DNA of 15,868 nucleotides from CAXYVX01 sp049297855 (GTDB taxonomy: Bacteria > Patescibacteriota > Saccharimonadia > Saccharimonadales > Saccharimonadaceae), in NCBI GenBank assembly GCA_049297855.1, contig JBAQVB010000049.1, positions 1 to 15,868 of the forward strand, written 5' to 3'. Shown here piece by piece: positions 1 through 8,285 of the stretch. Within the stretch, counting starts at the first letter, position 1, and every line of letters begins with the position of its first letter. The notes beneath the pieces are model-generated. The model did no database searches, was not told the origin of the DNA, and was given only the letters and a program-made list of their open reading frames with translations. The position numbers were made by a program, and so were the translations under genes.

Positions 1-372
<372 letters not shown>

Positions 373-547
373 AACCAGTTTCACGAAATCGCGAATCTGA
401 TTATAAAGTGTTAGAAACTAACAAACATAAAAGATGTACTGACGAAATTGACTTGCACTATTAAATTGTAAATTTGCGCACCCAACACAAGTCTATTCAT
501 TTCAGTAGTTTCTCACAGAGACTTTCTAAAATCCTCGCATCAAGCTG
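373..547 (-). other. rRNA operon 5' leader
   Basis: About 175 nt lie between the predicted rRNA start site and the mature 16S 5' end. The leader is AT-rich and contains small hairpins, including GTTAG-TTT-CTAAC (plus 409-421) and an AGTnTCT/AGAnACT stem. Such leaders usually carry antitermination signals and half of the RNase III processing stem. The partner half would lie beyond the left edge, so it cannot be tested here. A TATAAT at plus 400-405 has no well-spaced -35 box and is not called as a second promoter. Confidence 0.6.
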
Positions 548-553
548 TCGACT

Positions 554-582
554 AGTTTAGCGCAGTTGTATCACGAAGTCAA
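554..582 (-). promoter_or_regulatory. rRNA promoter (sigma-70 type)
   Basis: On the minus strand there is TTGACT (plus 577-582), a 17-nt spacer, and TAAACT (plus 554-559). This is close to consensus with ideal spacing and is placed correctly for the 16S gene. The predicted start is near 547. Confidence 0.75.
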
Positions 583-837
583 CACTTAATAGCTACTTTT
601 TGCCGAAAATTGTTGTAAAATTGTCTATGATAGTTTAATGTGGCCAACGAAAACTCAAGTTCAAGATTACAGCAGGAACTTGTTTCACACTATTTCTTCA
701 TAGTAGCATTAGTGTCAGTAGCGCAATCTTCACGCGTGCCAGAATTCTCAGATCGGGATCTTGTGTGCGCAGACCGGTGTCAGTGTTCATATCATGGGCG
801 ACTGTTAGCATACACAAACAGACAGCTAATCCACAAT
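583..837. other. intergenic stretch with no identified gene
   Basis: This lies between the rRNA promoter and the 3' end of the PAP2 gene. I see no terminator with a U tract for the PAP2 gene and no convincing coding region. A TATGAT box (626-631) sits 6 nt before an ATG (638) that opens only a 21-codon frame. A GTG frame from 640 runs into the antisense of the PAP2 gene. Neither is called as a gene. Confidence 0.5.
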
Positions 838-1323
838 TCAGCCACGCGCAATAACAGCGACAATCAACCCGGTCAATGCGCCGAGCAAGCTGCCGACAAT
901 CGCTTCAATCGGTAAATGCCCACGCGAAAAATACGGTTTGCTCAGATGCGACAAACGTTTGCTAGAAGCTATTTGTTCGTGAGTGTCACGATTATATTGA
1001 TCGATGATCTTGCGTAAAACTAAACCCTGTTCGCCGACCGCGCGACGCACATGTGTCGCGTCATAAATAATCACCATGGTAGTCGCGGCAACTACGGCAA
1101 AAATCGGGCTGTTCCAGCCCTGGCGAAGACCGACTACCGTTGTGAGCGCCACCATCGCGGCCGCGTGCGTACTCGGCATGCTGCCACTCTTAAAAAATTC
1201 GCGCCAATTCATTTTACGGGTCTTAGCAAAATCAAGCACGATTTTGGCAAACTGACCAACTAAATAAGCCACGCCCATCGCAATCAGATACGGGCTAAAC
1301 ACACCAGACAAATTCCAATTCAT
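838..1323 (-). CDS. Divergent PAP2 family (DUF212/YuiD-like) membrane protein
   Basis: A 161-residue protein of the acid phosphatase/vanadium-haloperoxidase-related DUF212 family. Recognisable motifs in order are SGSMPSTHAA (about 46-55, a phosphatase-type Ser/His block), YDATHVRRAVGEQ (87-99) and GHLPIEAIVGSLLG (135-148). Hydrophobic segments at about 10-30, 52-65, 74-87 and 140-158 suggest an integral membrane protein. Length is normal for the family, about 150-160 residues. Family members are inferred to act on membrane phosphate esters, but the substrate is generally not established. The start ATG at 1323 lies exactly 6 nt from an extended -10 box, so a leaderless message is likely. It ends with TGA, the only TGA stop among the genes here, and a TAG follows four codons later in frame. 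Confidence 0.9.
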   Translation of the reverse strand: MNWNLSGVFSPYLIAMGVAYLVGQFAKIVLDFAKTRKMNWREFFKSGSMPSTHAAAMVALTTVVGLRQGWNSPIFAVVAATTMVIIYDATHVRRAVGEQGLVLRKIIDQYNRDTHEQIASSKRLSHLSKPYFSRGHLPIEAIVGSLLGALTGLIVAVIARG

Positions 1324-1329
1324 AATCCC

Positions 1330-1359
1330 ATATTAACACAAGTATGCTGATAGCGTCTA
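1330..1359 (-). promoter_or_regulatory. Extended -10 promoter of the PAP2 gene, leaderless
   Basis: On the minus strand, TGTTAATAT (plus 1330-1338) is a TG-n extended -10, with 6 nt between its last base and the ATG. A weak -35, TAGACG (plus 1354-1359), stands at 18 nt. Transcription would start at or next to the A of the ATG. Confidence 0.6.
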
Positions 1360-1444
1360 TGTTTGCATCTTATGCTAAAAATATCATAATTTAACACGCA
1401 AACAAAAGTTCGTGTTCTTTTACTATGATGGGAGTAGGATTAAC

Positions 1445-1768
1445 ATGATCAAAAAAGTCAATGGTTACGTAATAATAAGTGTAACTGGGGCAGTAAGCGA
1501 CCGTAACGAGCGCGACATAGACATGCTCGCAGATGTCCTGCAGCGGCAAGTCAACGCGTTTATCAACGATCCACGAAACAATACATATAAGTGGGATGTA
1601 ACAGGAGGCGCTAACGCATTTTTACTACCCAAAGATTCTGGAAAATCCTCGGTGACGATTATGCAGACATTAAAGGCTAAGAAAAGCCTTGTTTATTGGA
1701 CCAATTGGGCGTTTCGCAATTTGGCGCAGGTGGCGTCCGGTAGTTCTAGGCGCTTTCGTTCCCGCTAA
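1445..1768 (+). CDS. Hypothetical protein, 107 residues
   Basis: I do not recognise this protein. It starts MIKKVNGYVIISVTGAVSD and ends in a basic tail (SSRRFRSR). The N-terminal 16 residues look like a beta hairpin, and a polar helix (ERDIDMLADVLQRQVNAFIN) follows. No membrane segment or signal peptide is apparent. I chose ATG 1445 because GGAG (1431-1434) and AGGA (1436-1439) lie just upstream; an alternative GTG at 1412 has no ribosome site. It is a single-gene unit: divergent from the PAP2 gene and closed by a 13-bp terminator 9 nt after its TAA. That placement supports it being a genuine expressed gene. Function is unknown. Confidence 0.65.
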   Translation: MIKKVNGYVIISVTGAVSDRNERDIDMLADVLQRQVNAFINDPRNNTYKWDVTGGANAFLLPKDSGKSSVTIMQTLKAKKSLVYWTNWAFRNLAQVASGSSRRFRSR

Positions 1769-1777
1769 CCATCCCAT

Positions 1778-1816
1778 TAGAGGGGAGATTTTCGTAATCT
1801 CCCCTCTATATTTTAT
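1778..1816 (+). terminator. Strong intrinsic terminator of the 1445 gene
   Basis: A perfect 13-bp inverted repeat (1778-1790 with 1796-1808) with a 5-nt TTCGT loop is followed by TATTTTATT. It is oriented for the plus-strand gene ending at 1768. The hairpin is also 28 nt past the ung stop, but on that strand no U tract follows, so it would be at best a weak terminator for ung. Confidence 0.9.
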
Positions 1817-1836
1817 TATGGTGAAATTATTATTAA

Positions 1837-2598
1837 CTACCAATCGATTGGCCGCAAATCGTGATTAATCAAAAATTCATTCGTTCGCGAAAACGGTCGG
1901 CTACCAAAAAATCCATTACGCGCCGATAACGGTGATGGATGAGCCGACTCGATTACTAAAATGTTTGGGTTATCTTGAAATAGTGGAGCCAAACTGCGCG
2001 CGTTACGACCCCATAAAATCGCCACCAGCGGCACTGGCAGTTTGGCTAAAATTCGCACTGCTTCCTCTGTAATTTCTTCCCAACCATGACCGGCGTGCGA
2101 ATTGGGCGCACCGGCGCGCACAGTCAAAGCCCGGTTCATAAGCATGACGCCTTGATTAAACCATGACGAGAGATCGCCGTTGGTCGGCGACGTAAATGTT
2201 GTTATTTTTACTTTATTTACCTCTGGATTTTTGCTCATTTTGGCTAAAATTTGTAATTTTTGATGGTTTTCTTGAAGATCACCCGACAGTTCCTTAAAAA
2301 TATTTTGCAACGATTTGGGCAACGGCTTCACATTCGGCGCCACCGAAAAAGATAGACCGACCGGATGACCTGGCGTTGGGTATGGATCCTGACCAACAAT
2401 TAGAACTTTCACGTCAGCGAGTGGCCGTGAAAAAGCCCGAAAAATGTTTTGCGGCGCCGGTAAAATTTGATATCCGGCCCGGATTTCATCGCGCAAAAAA
2501 CTACCAATTTTAGCTACTTCATCGTCAATTAATGGATCAATATCGCGAAAAGCCCTCACCCAATCCGGCGCCATAAAATCATCGATCGTTTTTAACAT
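1837..2598 (-). CDS. ung: Uracil-DNA glycosylase, family 1, with internal insertion
   Basis: A 253-residue enzyme that removes uracil from DNA to start base-excision repair. The water-activating motif GQDPYPTPGHP holds catalytic Asp71, GLSFSV (81-86) holds the uracil-stacking Phe84, VMLMNRALTVRAG (151-163) holds the uracil-specific Asn155, and SAHPSPLSA (218-226) holds catalytic His220. The ending GFFGSRPFSRTN...PIDW is typical of the family. Compared with ordinary Ung, about 26 extra residues (roughly 110-137, with QKLQILAKMSKNPEV in the middle) sit between the NIFKELSGDL helix and the (T)NGDLSSW segment. All catalytic motifs are intact, so activity is expected. It lies 19 nt downstream of gyrA but has its own extended -10 box in that gap. 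Confidence 0.96.
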   Translation of the reverse strand: MLKTIDDFMAPDWVRAFRDIDPLIDDEVAKIGSFLRDEIRAGYQILPAPQNIFRAFSRPLADVKVLIVGQDPYPTPGHPVGLSFSVAPNVKPLPKSLQNIFKELSGDLQENHQKLQILAKMSKNPEVNKVKITTFTSPTNGDLSSWFNQGVMLMNRALTVRAGAPNSHAGHGWEEITEEAVRILAKLPVPLVAILWGRNARSLAPLFQDNPNILVIESAHPSPLSARNGFFGSRPFSRTNEFLINHDLRPIDW

Positions 2599-2604
2599 AG
2601 ACTA

Positions 2605-2613
2605 ATTATAGCA
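2605..2613 (-). promoter_or_regulatory. Extended -10 promoter of ung, leaderless
   Basis: TGCTATAAT on the minus strand is a perfect TG-n extended -10. Its last base is 6 nt before the ung ATG, and it sits in the 19-nt gap after gyrA. The -35 position, inside gyrA, has no recognisable match, as expected for extended -10 promoters. Confidence 0.7.
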
Positions 2614-2617
2614 CGCG

Positions 2618-5212
2618 TTATTCGTCGACGCCCGCCACCGATTCGTCCGGCACAAGTCCCACACTGGCGACACTATCGCCGTCGTTCAAACGCATTATCC
2701 GCACGCCCTTTGTGGCGCGACCGAGCACCGGAATATCCTTGACTGCCAACCGAATAGTTTGGCCATTCGAGCTAATCGCGATGATTTCCGCGGTCTCTGG
2801 CGCGATCTCACGCACCTCAGCAATGTTACCGGTTTTAGAGTCAACTATGGCCGCCTTGATGCCAACACCGCCGCGTTTATGAATCGGAAAATTGGCCGTC
2901 TTAGTTTGTTTGCCATAGCCATTTTCACTCATAACCAACAAATTTTGCGATTCGTCGACGAGATCCATACCAACTACTTTGTCTCCTGGCCGCAGCCGAA
3001 TACCACGCACGCCGTGCGCGCTTCGTCCCATCGGCCGCGTTTCCGTTTCCGAAAAGCGAATTGCTTGTCCAAACATTGTTGATATTACTACATCATCTTT
3101 CCCTGTTGAATTACGCACCCAACGCAATTCGTCACCATCATCAAGTTTGATCGCGATTAAGCCGTTAGCACGCACATTGGAGTATTCCTGAATCGCAGTT
3201 TTCTTAATCGTGCCATTGATCGTTGTCATAAACAAATAGCCTTCGCCCTCGCTATCCTTGTCAGTTTTCACGATACTAGTGATTTTTTCCTGGGGTTGCA
3301 ATTGCAAAAGATTAACCGCCGCAGTACCTTTAGCTTGCAAACTCGATTGCGGCACTTCGTAAGATTTAAGGCGAAATAGCCGACCTTTGTTGGTGAAAAA
3401 GTTCAACGTGTCGTGGCTACTGGCCATCACCATTTGGTCGACCACGTCATCTTCTTTAGTCGTTAGGCCCTTACGTCCTTTACCGCCCCGATTTTGTCGT
3501 TTGTAATCGCTCATCAGAGTGCGCTTGATATAATTGTCAGCTGTTACTAAAATTACAACATCTTCATCTGGAATTAAGTCCTCTTCGTCGAATTTTCCGA
3601 GTTCGTGGTTGATAATTTTCGATCGGCGTGGATCGCCGTATTTAACTTTCATATCCAACAATTCCGCCTTAATGATGTCGAGAATCTTTTGCTCATCGGC
3701 TAAAATTGCTTCGAGTTCCGCAATTGCTTTATGCAGCTCGGCCAATTCATCCTCGATCGCCTGACGCTCTAATCCCGTTAGCTTACGCAGTTGCATCGCC
3801 AAAATCGCCTGCGCCTGAATGTCATCAAGACCAAACTTAGACTGCAAATTAGTGCTGGCCTCTTCATAAGTTTTACTCTCGCGAATCACCTTAATCACTT
3901 CGTCAATGTGATCGAGAGCAATTTTCAAACCCTCTAAAATGTGCGCCCGAGCTTTTGCTTTAGCAAGTTCAAATTCAGTGCGACGGCGCACCACGATCCG
4001 ACGATGTTTAATAAACTCCTGTAAAATATCGCGCAAGCCTAAAATTCGTGGCTGAATACCGTTCACGAGCGCTAGCATATTGTAATGAAAGCTACTCTGG
4101 AGCGGTGTCATTTTATAGAGCTGGTTCATGACTTTTTTCGGATAAGCATCCTTTTTTAGATCGATTACAAATCGCACTTTACCACGTGCCGTTTCATCAC
4201 GCACGTCAGCCACGCCACTCAATTTTTTATCCTTGGCTAAGTCGGCAATCTTTTCTTTCAATAGCTCTTTACTCACGCCGTAGGGAACTTCCGTAAAAAC
4301 AATTTTGTGATGACCTCTTTTGTCCTCTTCAATACCGCCAACTGCGCGCATCACCACCGATCCGCGACCCGTTTCATAGGCTTGTCGCATTGGCGCGCCA
4401 CCGTAAACTTCGGCGCCAGTCGGAAAATCCGGCCCTTTAATAAACTTCATCAGATCCGCCACTGTGGCGTCCGGCTGATCAATTAGATGAATCGTGCCAT
4501 CAACCAACTCGCCCAAATTGTGCGTCGGAATATTAGTCGCCATACCAACCGCAATGCCCATCTGGCCGTTCAGTAACAAATTCGGCAATTTCGCCGGCAA
4601 AACCACCGGCTCTTTTTCTGATCCATCGTAATTATCACGAAAATCAACCGTGTTTTTATCGAGATCAATCAGCATTTCATTACCCGGTTTAGCCAGGCGC
4701 GCCTCGGTGTAACGACTGGCGGCTGGCGGATCGCCATCGGGCGAACCAAAGTTACCTTGGCCATCGACCAACGGATAACGCATATTCCAATCCTGAGCCA
4801 AACGCACCATCGCGTCATAAATCGAGCTATCGCCGTGCGGATGATATTTCCCCATCACGTCGCCGACAATACGCGCCGATTTGGTATATTTCGAACCCGG
4901 TCTGATGCCATTTTCGCCCATCGAAAATAGAATCCGCCTATGCACCGGTTTTAGACCGTCCCGCACGTCCGGTAAGGCGCGATCAATAATCACGCTCATC
5001 GAGTAGCGTAGATAACTATCCTCCATGACATCCTCAACCGTGCGTAATTCAACTACGCGCGAATGATCCGCGCCTTCCACAACGACAGTCTCACCAGCTA
5101 CGGCTTGATCATTTTTAGCCTCTATTGATGTATCTTTAACATCATTTTCATCTGGTAAATTATCAATATCGTCATTGTGATGGTCGCGAAAATCTTTATT
5201 ATCTTCAGCCAT
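2618..5212 (-). CDS. gyrA: DNA gyrase subunit A
   Basis: An 864-residue subunit that breaks and rejoins DNA for ATP-driven negative supercoiling, working as A2B2 with the upstream GyrB. The breakage-reunion domain includes HPHGDSSIYD (about 124-133) and AASRYTEARL with catalytic Tyr168. A coiled coil spans about 410-520 and the C-terminal beta-pinwheel follows. The GyrA box QNRGGKGRKG (572-581) marks it as gyrase rather than topoisomerase IV ParC. The positions equivalent to E. coli Ser83 and Asp87 are Ser129 and Asp133, i.e. the quinolone-sensitive residues. The N-terminus carries about 46 extra acidic/polar residues before the usual start of the domain. GGAGG (plus 5220-5224) stands 7 nt before the ATG, and its start overlaps the stop of the 65-codon ORF as TAATG. 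Confidence 0.98.
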   Translation of the reverse strand: MAEDNKDFRDHHNDDIDNLPDENDVKDTSIEAKNDQAVAGETVVVEGADHSRVVELRTVEDVMEDSYLRYSMSVIIDRALPDVRDGLKPVHRRILFSMGENGIRPGSKYTKSARIVGDVMGKYHPHGDSSIYDAMVRLAQDWNMRYPLVDGQGNFGSPDGDPPAASRYTEARLAKPGNEMLIDLDKNTVDFRDNYDGSEKEPVVLPAKLPNLLLNGQMGIAVGMATNIPTHNLGELVDGTIHLIDQPDATVADLMKFIKGPDFPTGAEVYGGAPMRQAYETGRGSVVMRAVGGIEEDKRGHHKIVFTEVPYGVSKELLKEKIADLAKDKKLSGVADVRDETARGKVRFVIDLKKDAYPKKVMNQLYKMTPLQSSFHYNMLALVNGIQPRILGLRDILQEFIKHRRIVVRRRTEFELAKAKARAHILEGLKIALDHIDEVIKVIRESKTYEEASTNLQSKFGLDDIQAQAILAMQLRKLTGLERQAIEDELAELHKAIAELEAILADEQKILDIIKAELLDMKVKYGDPRRSKIINHELGKFDEEDLIPDEDVVILVTADNYIKRTLMSDYKRQNRGGKGRKGLTTKEDDVVDQMVMASSHDTLNFFTNKGRLFRLKSYEVPQSSLQAKGTAAVNLLQLQPQEKITSIVKTDKDSEGEGYLFMTTINGTIKKTAIQEYSNVRANGLIAIKLDDGDELRWVRNSTGKDDVVISTMFGQAIRFSETETRPMGRSAHGVRGIRLRPGDKVVGMDLVDESQNLLVMSENGYGKQTKTANFPIHKRGGVGIKAAIVDSKTGNIAEVREIAPETAEIIAISSNGQTIRLAVKDIPVLGRATKGVRIMRLNDGDSVASVGLVPDESVAGVDE

Positions 5213-5409
5213 TATATTTCCTCCTTTTTTGCATGATGGATATTAACAGATAATATTGCATCAATTACATTCAAAATATTTTCTGGAATTATTTTTTTTG
5301 CAAGATTTATTGTAGCGAATAGAATGACCTCGTAACTAAAAGCGAACGGCTTTAAAGAACCCCTGTCAACAAGCACAGGCTTCGAAAACTGTTGGGTATT
5401 GCTATACAT
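5212..5409 (-). CDS. Small ORF of 65 codons between gyrB and gyrA
   Basis: The ORF fills the whole gyrB-gyrA gap. Its ATG overlaps the end of gyrB (ATGTATAG, 8-nt overlap), with AGAGGA 5 nt upstream. Its TAA overlaps the gyrA ATG (TAATG). This is the pattern of a translationally coupled gene. The protein is basic, with a central hydrophobic stretch (SYEVILFATINLAKKI, then ILNVIDAILSV) and a charged end. I recognise no family. Caution: the last codons (KKEE) are simply the gyrA Shine-Dalgarno region, and the stretch is more AT-rich than the flanking genes. It could therefore be an untranslated spacer that happens to stay open for 66 codons. Confidence 0.5.
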   Translation of the reverse strand: MYSNTQQFSKPVLVDRGSLKPFAFSYEVILFATINLAKKIIPENILNVIDAILSVNIHHAKKEEI

Positions 5410-7408
5410 CCAAGTCCTCTAACTTTACATCCTTGGCGCGCGTCTGAATAAAATTCTTGCGCGGATCAACTTGATCACCCATCAGCTTAGTAAAAATAGC
5501 GTCAGCTTTTTCAGCATCGGCCACCTTCACCTGAACCAAAACGCGATTACTCGGATCCATCGTTGTTTCCCATAACTGCGTAGCGTCCATTTCGCCGAGA
5601 CCCTTGTAACGTTGCAAAAAAGTGACGCCGGCCTGTCGCAATTTATCATCGTCGGGATTAATAGCCGTGCCACGAGTTTTGCGATCCGCAATCCATGTGT
5701 CAATCAATTTCTCTTGCTCGGATTCATCGTAAACATAATGTTTCTCCTGTGTACCACGACGCATCAAGAACAGTGGCGGTTTTGCTAAATAAATATGGCC
5801 TTGTTCGACCACTTCGCGCATATATCGGAAGAAAAACGTCAGCAGCAACGTCGCAATGTGCGATCCATCAACATCGGCATCGGTCATGATAATAACGCGA
5901 TTATAGCGCAGGCCCGAGATGTCAAAACTGTCGCCGATGCCAACGCCCATGCCTTTAATTAGTGAAACGATCTCCTTGTTGGCAAACATTTTATCGAGGC
6001 GCGCCCGTTCAGTGTTCAAAACTTTTCCACGCAGAGGCAAGATTGCCTGAGTTTTAGAATCACGGCCGGATTTCGCCGATCCACCAGCCGAATCGCCCTC
6101 CACTAGATACAGTTCGCATTCCTCCATATTGCGACTCGAACAATCAGCTAATTTTGACGGCAAATTAAGACCGTCCATGGCGCCTTTGCGCAGCACATTA
6201 TCCTTCGCAGCGCGAGCGGCGCGACGAGCGCGGGCAGCCAAAATCGCTTTACCGATAATGGACTTTGCGGTATCTGGGTGTTCCTCCAAAAACTGCGCAA
6301 AATATTCGCTCATCACTTTATCGACGTAGCCGCGCACTTCTGGATTACCAAGCTTATTTTTGGTCTGCCCCTCAAATTGCGGATCCGGCAAGCCTACTAA
6401 AATAACGGCCGTTTGGCCTTCGCGAATGTCGTCGGTTGTCAAATTCTCTTCTTTTTCCTTCAACAGATTATTGTCGCGGGCGTATTTGTTGACGATACGC
6501 GTCATAGCAGAGCGAAAACCAGCCAAATGCGTGCCGCCCTCCGGATTATAGACGTTATTCGCGAACGGCATGGTATTTTCAGTGAACGAATCGTTATACT
6601 GCATGGCGACTTCAACCGTGCTACCTTCAATTTTTTTGTCCACATAAAACATTTCGCCAACCAAGTCTTTACCCGAGTTTAAGTGTTTAACGTAGCTGCG
6701 AATGCCACCATCAAAATAAAATTCATATCGAAATGGGTTTTGTTCATTTTGACCTTTGCCATTATCGCGATAATCAATTAATTTCGCGCGGATACCTTTA
6801 GTTAAATAAGCTTGGTGGCGTAAATAATCTAGTACCCATTTGGCGTCGAAACTCTTAAATTCCTTAAAAATTGTCGTGTCGGGATAAAAAGTGATGCGAG
6901 TACCGCGCGGAAAATCGGCTTGACCAGCCTGGCGAAACGGACGCGTGATTTTGCCTTTGGAAAATTCAATATCATATAGCTTACCCTCATGACTAACTTC
7001 GGCCAAAAACTTGGTCGATAGCGCGTTGACCACTGAAGAGCCAACGCCGTGCAATCCCGACGAAACCTTATAACCGCCTCCGCCAAACTTTCCACCGGCG
7101 TGTAACACCGTTAACACGGTTTCAAGAGCCGAAGTACCGGTTTTATGAACGATATCGACCGGAATACCGCGTCCATCGTCTGTCACCCGGCAGCCACCAT
7201 CCGCCAAAAGTTCCACCTTAATAGTCGTCGCAAAGCCAGCAATCGCTTCGTCAACCGAATTATCGGCAATTTCTTTGATTAAATGATGAACTCCATCGTA
7301 ACCAGTTGAACCGATATACATGCCCGGGCGTTTGCGCACCGGCTCCAATCCTTCCAGAATTTGAATCTGAGACGCATTATAATCATCTGGGCTATTTTTT
7401 TCAGCCAT
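5402..7408 (-). CDS. gyrB: DNA gyrase subunit B
   Basis: A 668-residue ATPase subunit of DNA gyrase. The GHKL ATP site shows EIADNSVDEAIAG (Glu46, Asn50), DDGRGIPV (77-84) and GLHGVGSSVVNAL (118-130), and QTK (348-350) contacts ATP phosphates. The TOPRIM domain has EGDSAGGSA (437-445) and DADVDGSH (510-517), which bind the metal used in DNA cleavage. The C-terminal part has QRYKGLGEMDATQLWETTMDP (599-619). Length is typical for the short form of GyrB, without the insertion seen in E. coli. The start is supported by GGAGGG (plus 7412-7417) and a good promoter just upstream. It heads the operon gyrB-small ORF-gyrA. Confidence 0.98.
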   Translation of the reverse strand: MAEKNSPDDYNASQIQILEGLEPVRKRPGMYIGSTGYDGVHHLIKEIADNSVDEAIAGFATTIKVELLADGGCRVTDDGRGIPVDIVHKTGTSALETVLTVLHAGGKFGGGGYKVSSGLHGVGSSVVNALSTKFLAEVSHEGKLYDIEFSKGKITRPFRQAGQADFPRGTRITFYPDTTIFKEFKSFDAKWVLDYLRHQAYLTKGIRAKLIDYRDNGKGQNEQNPFRYEFYFDGGIRSYVKHLNSGKDLVGEMFYVDKKIEGSTVEVAMQYNDSFTENTMPFANNVYNPEGGTHLAGFRSAMTRIVNKYARDNNLLKEKEENLTTDDIREGQTAVILVGLPDPQFEGQTKNKLGNPEVRGYVDKVMSEYFAQFLEEHPDTAKSIIGKAILAARARRAARAAKDNVLRKGAMDGLNLPSKLADCSSRNMEECELYLVEGDSAGGSAKSGRDSKTQAILPLRGKVLNTERARLDKMFANKEIVSLIKGMGVGIGDSFDISGLRYNRVIIMTDADVDGSHIATLLLTFFFRYMREVVEQGHIYLAKPPLFLMRRGTQEKHYVYDESEQEKLIDTWIADRKTRGTAINPDDDKLRQAGVTFLQRYKGLGEMDATQLWETTMDPSNRVLVQVKVADAEKADAIFTKLMGDQVDPRKNFIQTRAKDVKLEDLDV

Positions 7409-7439
7409 TTTCCCTCCGTTTATCTCATTAACTATGACT

Positions 7440-7468
7440 ATTATAGCGTTTGGTGCGATCTAGGTCAA
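7440..7468 (-). promoter_or_regulatory. gyrB operon promoter
   Basis: On the minus strand there is TTGACC (plus 7463-7468), a 17-nt spacer and a perfect TATAAT (plus 7440-7445). The predicted start is near 7433, giving a leader of about 25 nt that contains GGAGGG. This is the best -35/-10 pair of the protein genes here. Confidence 0.85.
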
Positions 7469-7526
7469 GCATTGCATTGTTGTAGTTTTTGCGCAAAATT
7501 TTTAATGTCGTAAAATCCTGAAATCC

Positions 7527-7555
7527 TTCACGATCAATTCAGCTTGTGCTAAAAT
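7527..7555 (+). promoter_or_regulatory. Extended -10 promoter of the 7562 gene, leaderless
   Basis: TGCTAAAAT (7547-7555) is a TG-n extended -10 and ends 6 nt before the ATG at 7562. A weak -35, TTCACG (7527-7532), stands at 17 nt. No Shine-Dalgarno site precedes the ATG, so the message should begin at the start codon. Confidence 0.65.
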
Positions 7556-7561
7556 AACAAC

Positions 7562-8278
7562 ATGTTTAGAAAACTAGTGAACGACTTCGCCTACAGTCCG
7601 AGTACGATTGAACAGCTCGGCACCTACGCCACGCAATTGCGACGCGAAATCTTAATCCGAGAGACCGGCCTGGTTTTTCTAGGCTTTTCGGGCATTGCGC
7701 TAGCCTTTACCATTTTCATGTCACCGGAAAAATCCGGAGCGCCAATCACCGATCACGTGGCGCGCCTAGTAGAAAATACGATACATGAATTACCGCGGCT
7801 GAGTACAGGGACAATTGCTATCATTTTTCTAGTTGTACTAATTTTATCGTTATTGCTCTATATTCGCGCTCGACAACTAAGTCACGAGCTGCGCGCCATC
7901 CGTCATGCATTCAACATTGGTCAAATTGACGGCGCAACCAATCATGTCATTGCGCGGCAATCTGAATTTTCCAAAATTATGTCCGCTATTCGATCAGATT
8001 TTAATGGCACTTCGCGACTGACTTCACAGATTTTGCACTGGCGACCAATCGAGATTTTTCTAGAGATATTGGCGGACGCGATCTTACGACCGGTTACGCT
8101 AACCACAGCAGCCATTGTCGCGCTCATTTTCACTGCACTCATGTACATTTTGGCGCGCTATTACGGCCTTACGCTGGCCGATTCAGAGTGGCTAGTCGGT
8201 TTTGGTTTCGGTTGGATCATCGGCCTGATTGGCGACTGGCTGCATGAAGGATTTGCCAAGCATCCGGATGATCTTTAG
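7562..8278 (+). CDS. Hypothetical 4-TM membrane protein, 238 residues
   Basis: I do not recognise the family. Four hydrophobic segments are visible: about 36-54, 83-101, 179-199 and 209-226. A soluble, mostly helical domain of some 75 residues lies between the second and third (RQLSHELRAIRHAFNIGQ...). The last segment is glycine/tryptophan-rich (GFGFGWIIGLIGDWL), and the short tail ends HPDDL. The N-terminal 35 residues are amphipathic (TIEQLGTYATQLRREILIRE). The gene is alone on the plus strand: divergent from gyrB, and ending 7 bp from the stop of the convergent conjugation-type ATPase with no terminator between them. The start is fixed by the leaderless promoter. Function is unknown. Confidence 0.85.
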   Translation: MFRKLVNDFAYSPSTIEQLGTYATQLRREILIRETGLVFLGFSGIALAFTIFMSPEKSGAPITDHVARLVENTIHELPRLSTGTIAIIFLVVLILSLLLYIRARQLSHELRAIRHAFNIGQIDGATNHVIARQSEFSKIMSAIRSDFNGTSRLTSQILHWRPIEIFLEILADAILRPVTLTTAAIVALIFTALMYILARYYGLTLADSEWLVGFGFGWIIGLIGDWLHEGFAKHPDDL

Positions 8279-8285
8279 GTTACAA

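Noticed and set aside
400..405. Second rRNA promoter (TATAAT on the minus strand)
   Set aside because: No -35 at 16-18 nt and no TG-n extension. The upstream TTGACT-17-TAAACT promoter is sufficient.
606..619. 14-bp match AAAATTGTTGTAAA, also at 13740-13753
   Set aside because: An AT-rich 14-mer shared once in about 16 kb is roughly expected by chance, and the two contexts are unrelated.
838..840. TGA recoded as glycine (genetic code 25)
   Set aside because: The PAP2 frame would extend only four codons to a TAG, and all the long conserved genes have no internal TGA. In code-25 genomes TGA is common inside genes. Standard code fits.
640..915. 91-codon plus-strand frame starting with GTG
   Set aside because: Its second half is antisense to the conserved PAP2 C-terminus, composition is Asn/Gln/Ser/Cys-rich, and there is no ribosome site. 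A TATGAT box upstream lies 6 nt before an ATG in another frame that gives only 21 codons.
1778..1808. Terminator hairpin acting for ung as well (bidirectional)
   Set aside because: On the minus strand the hairpin is followed by TAATGGGATGG, not a U tract.
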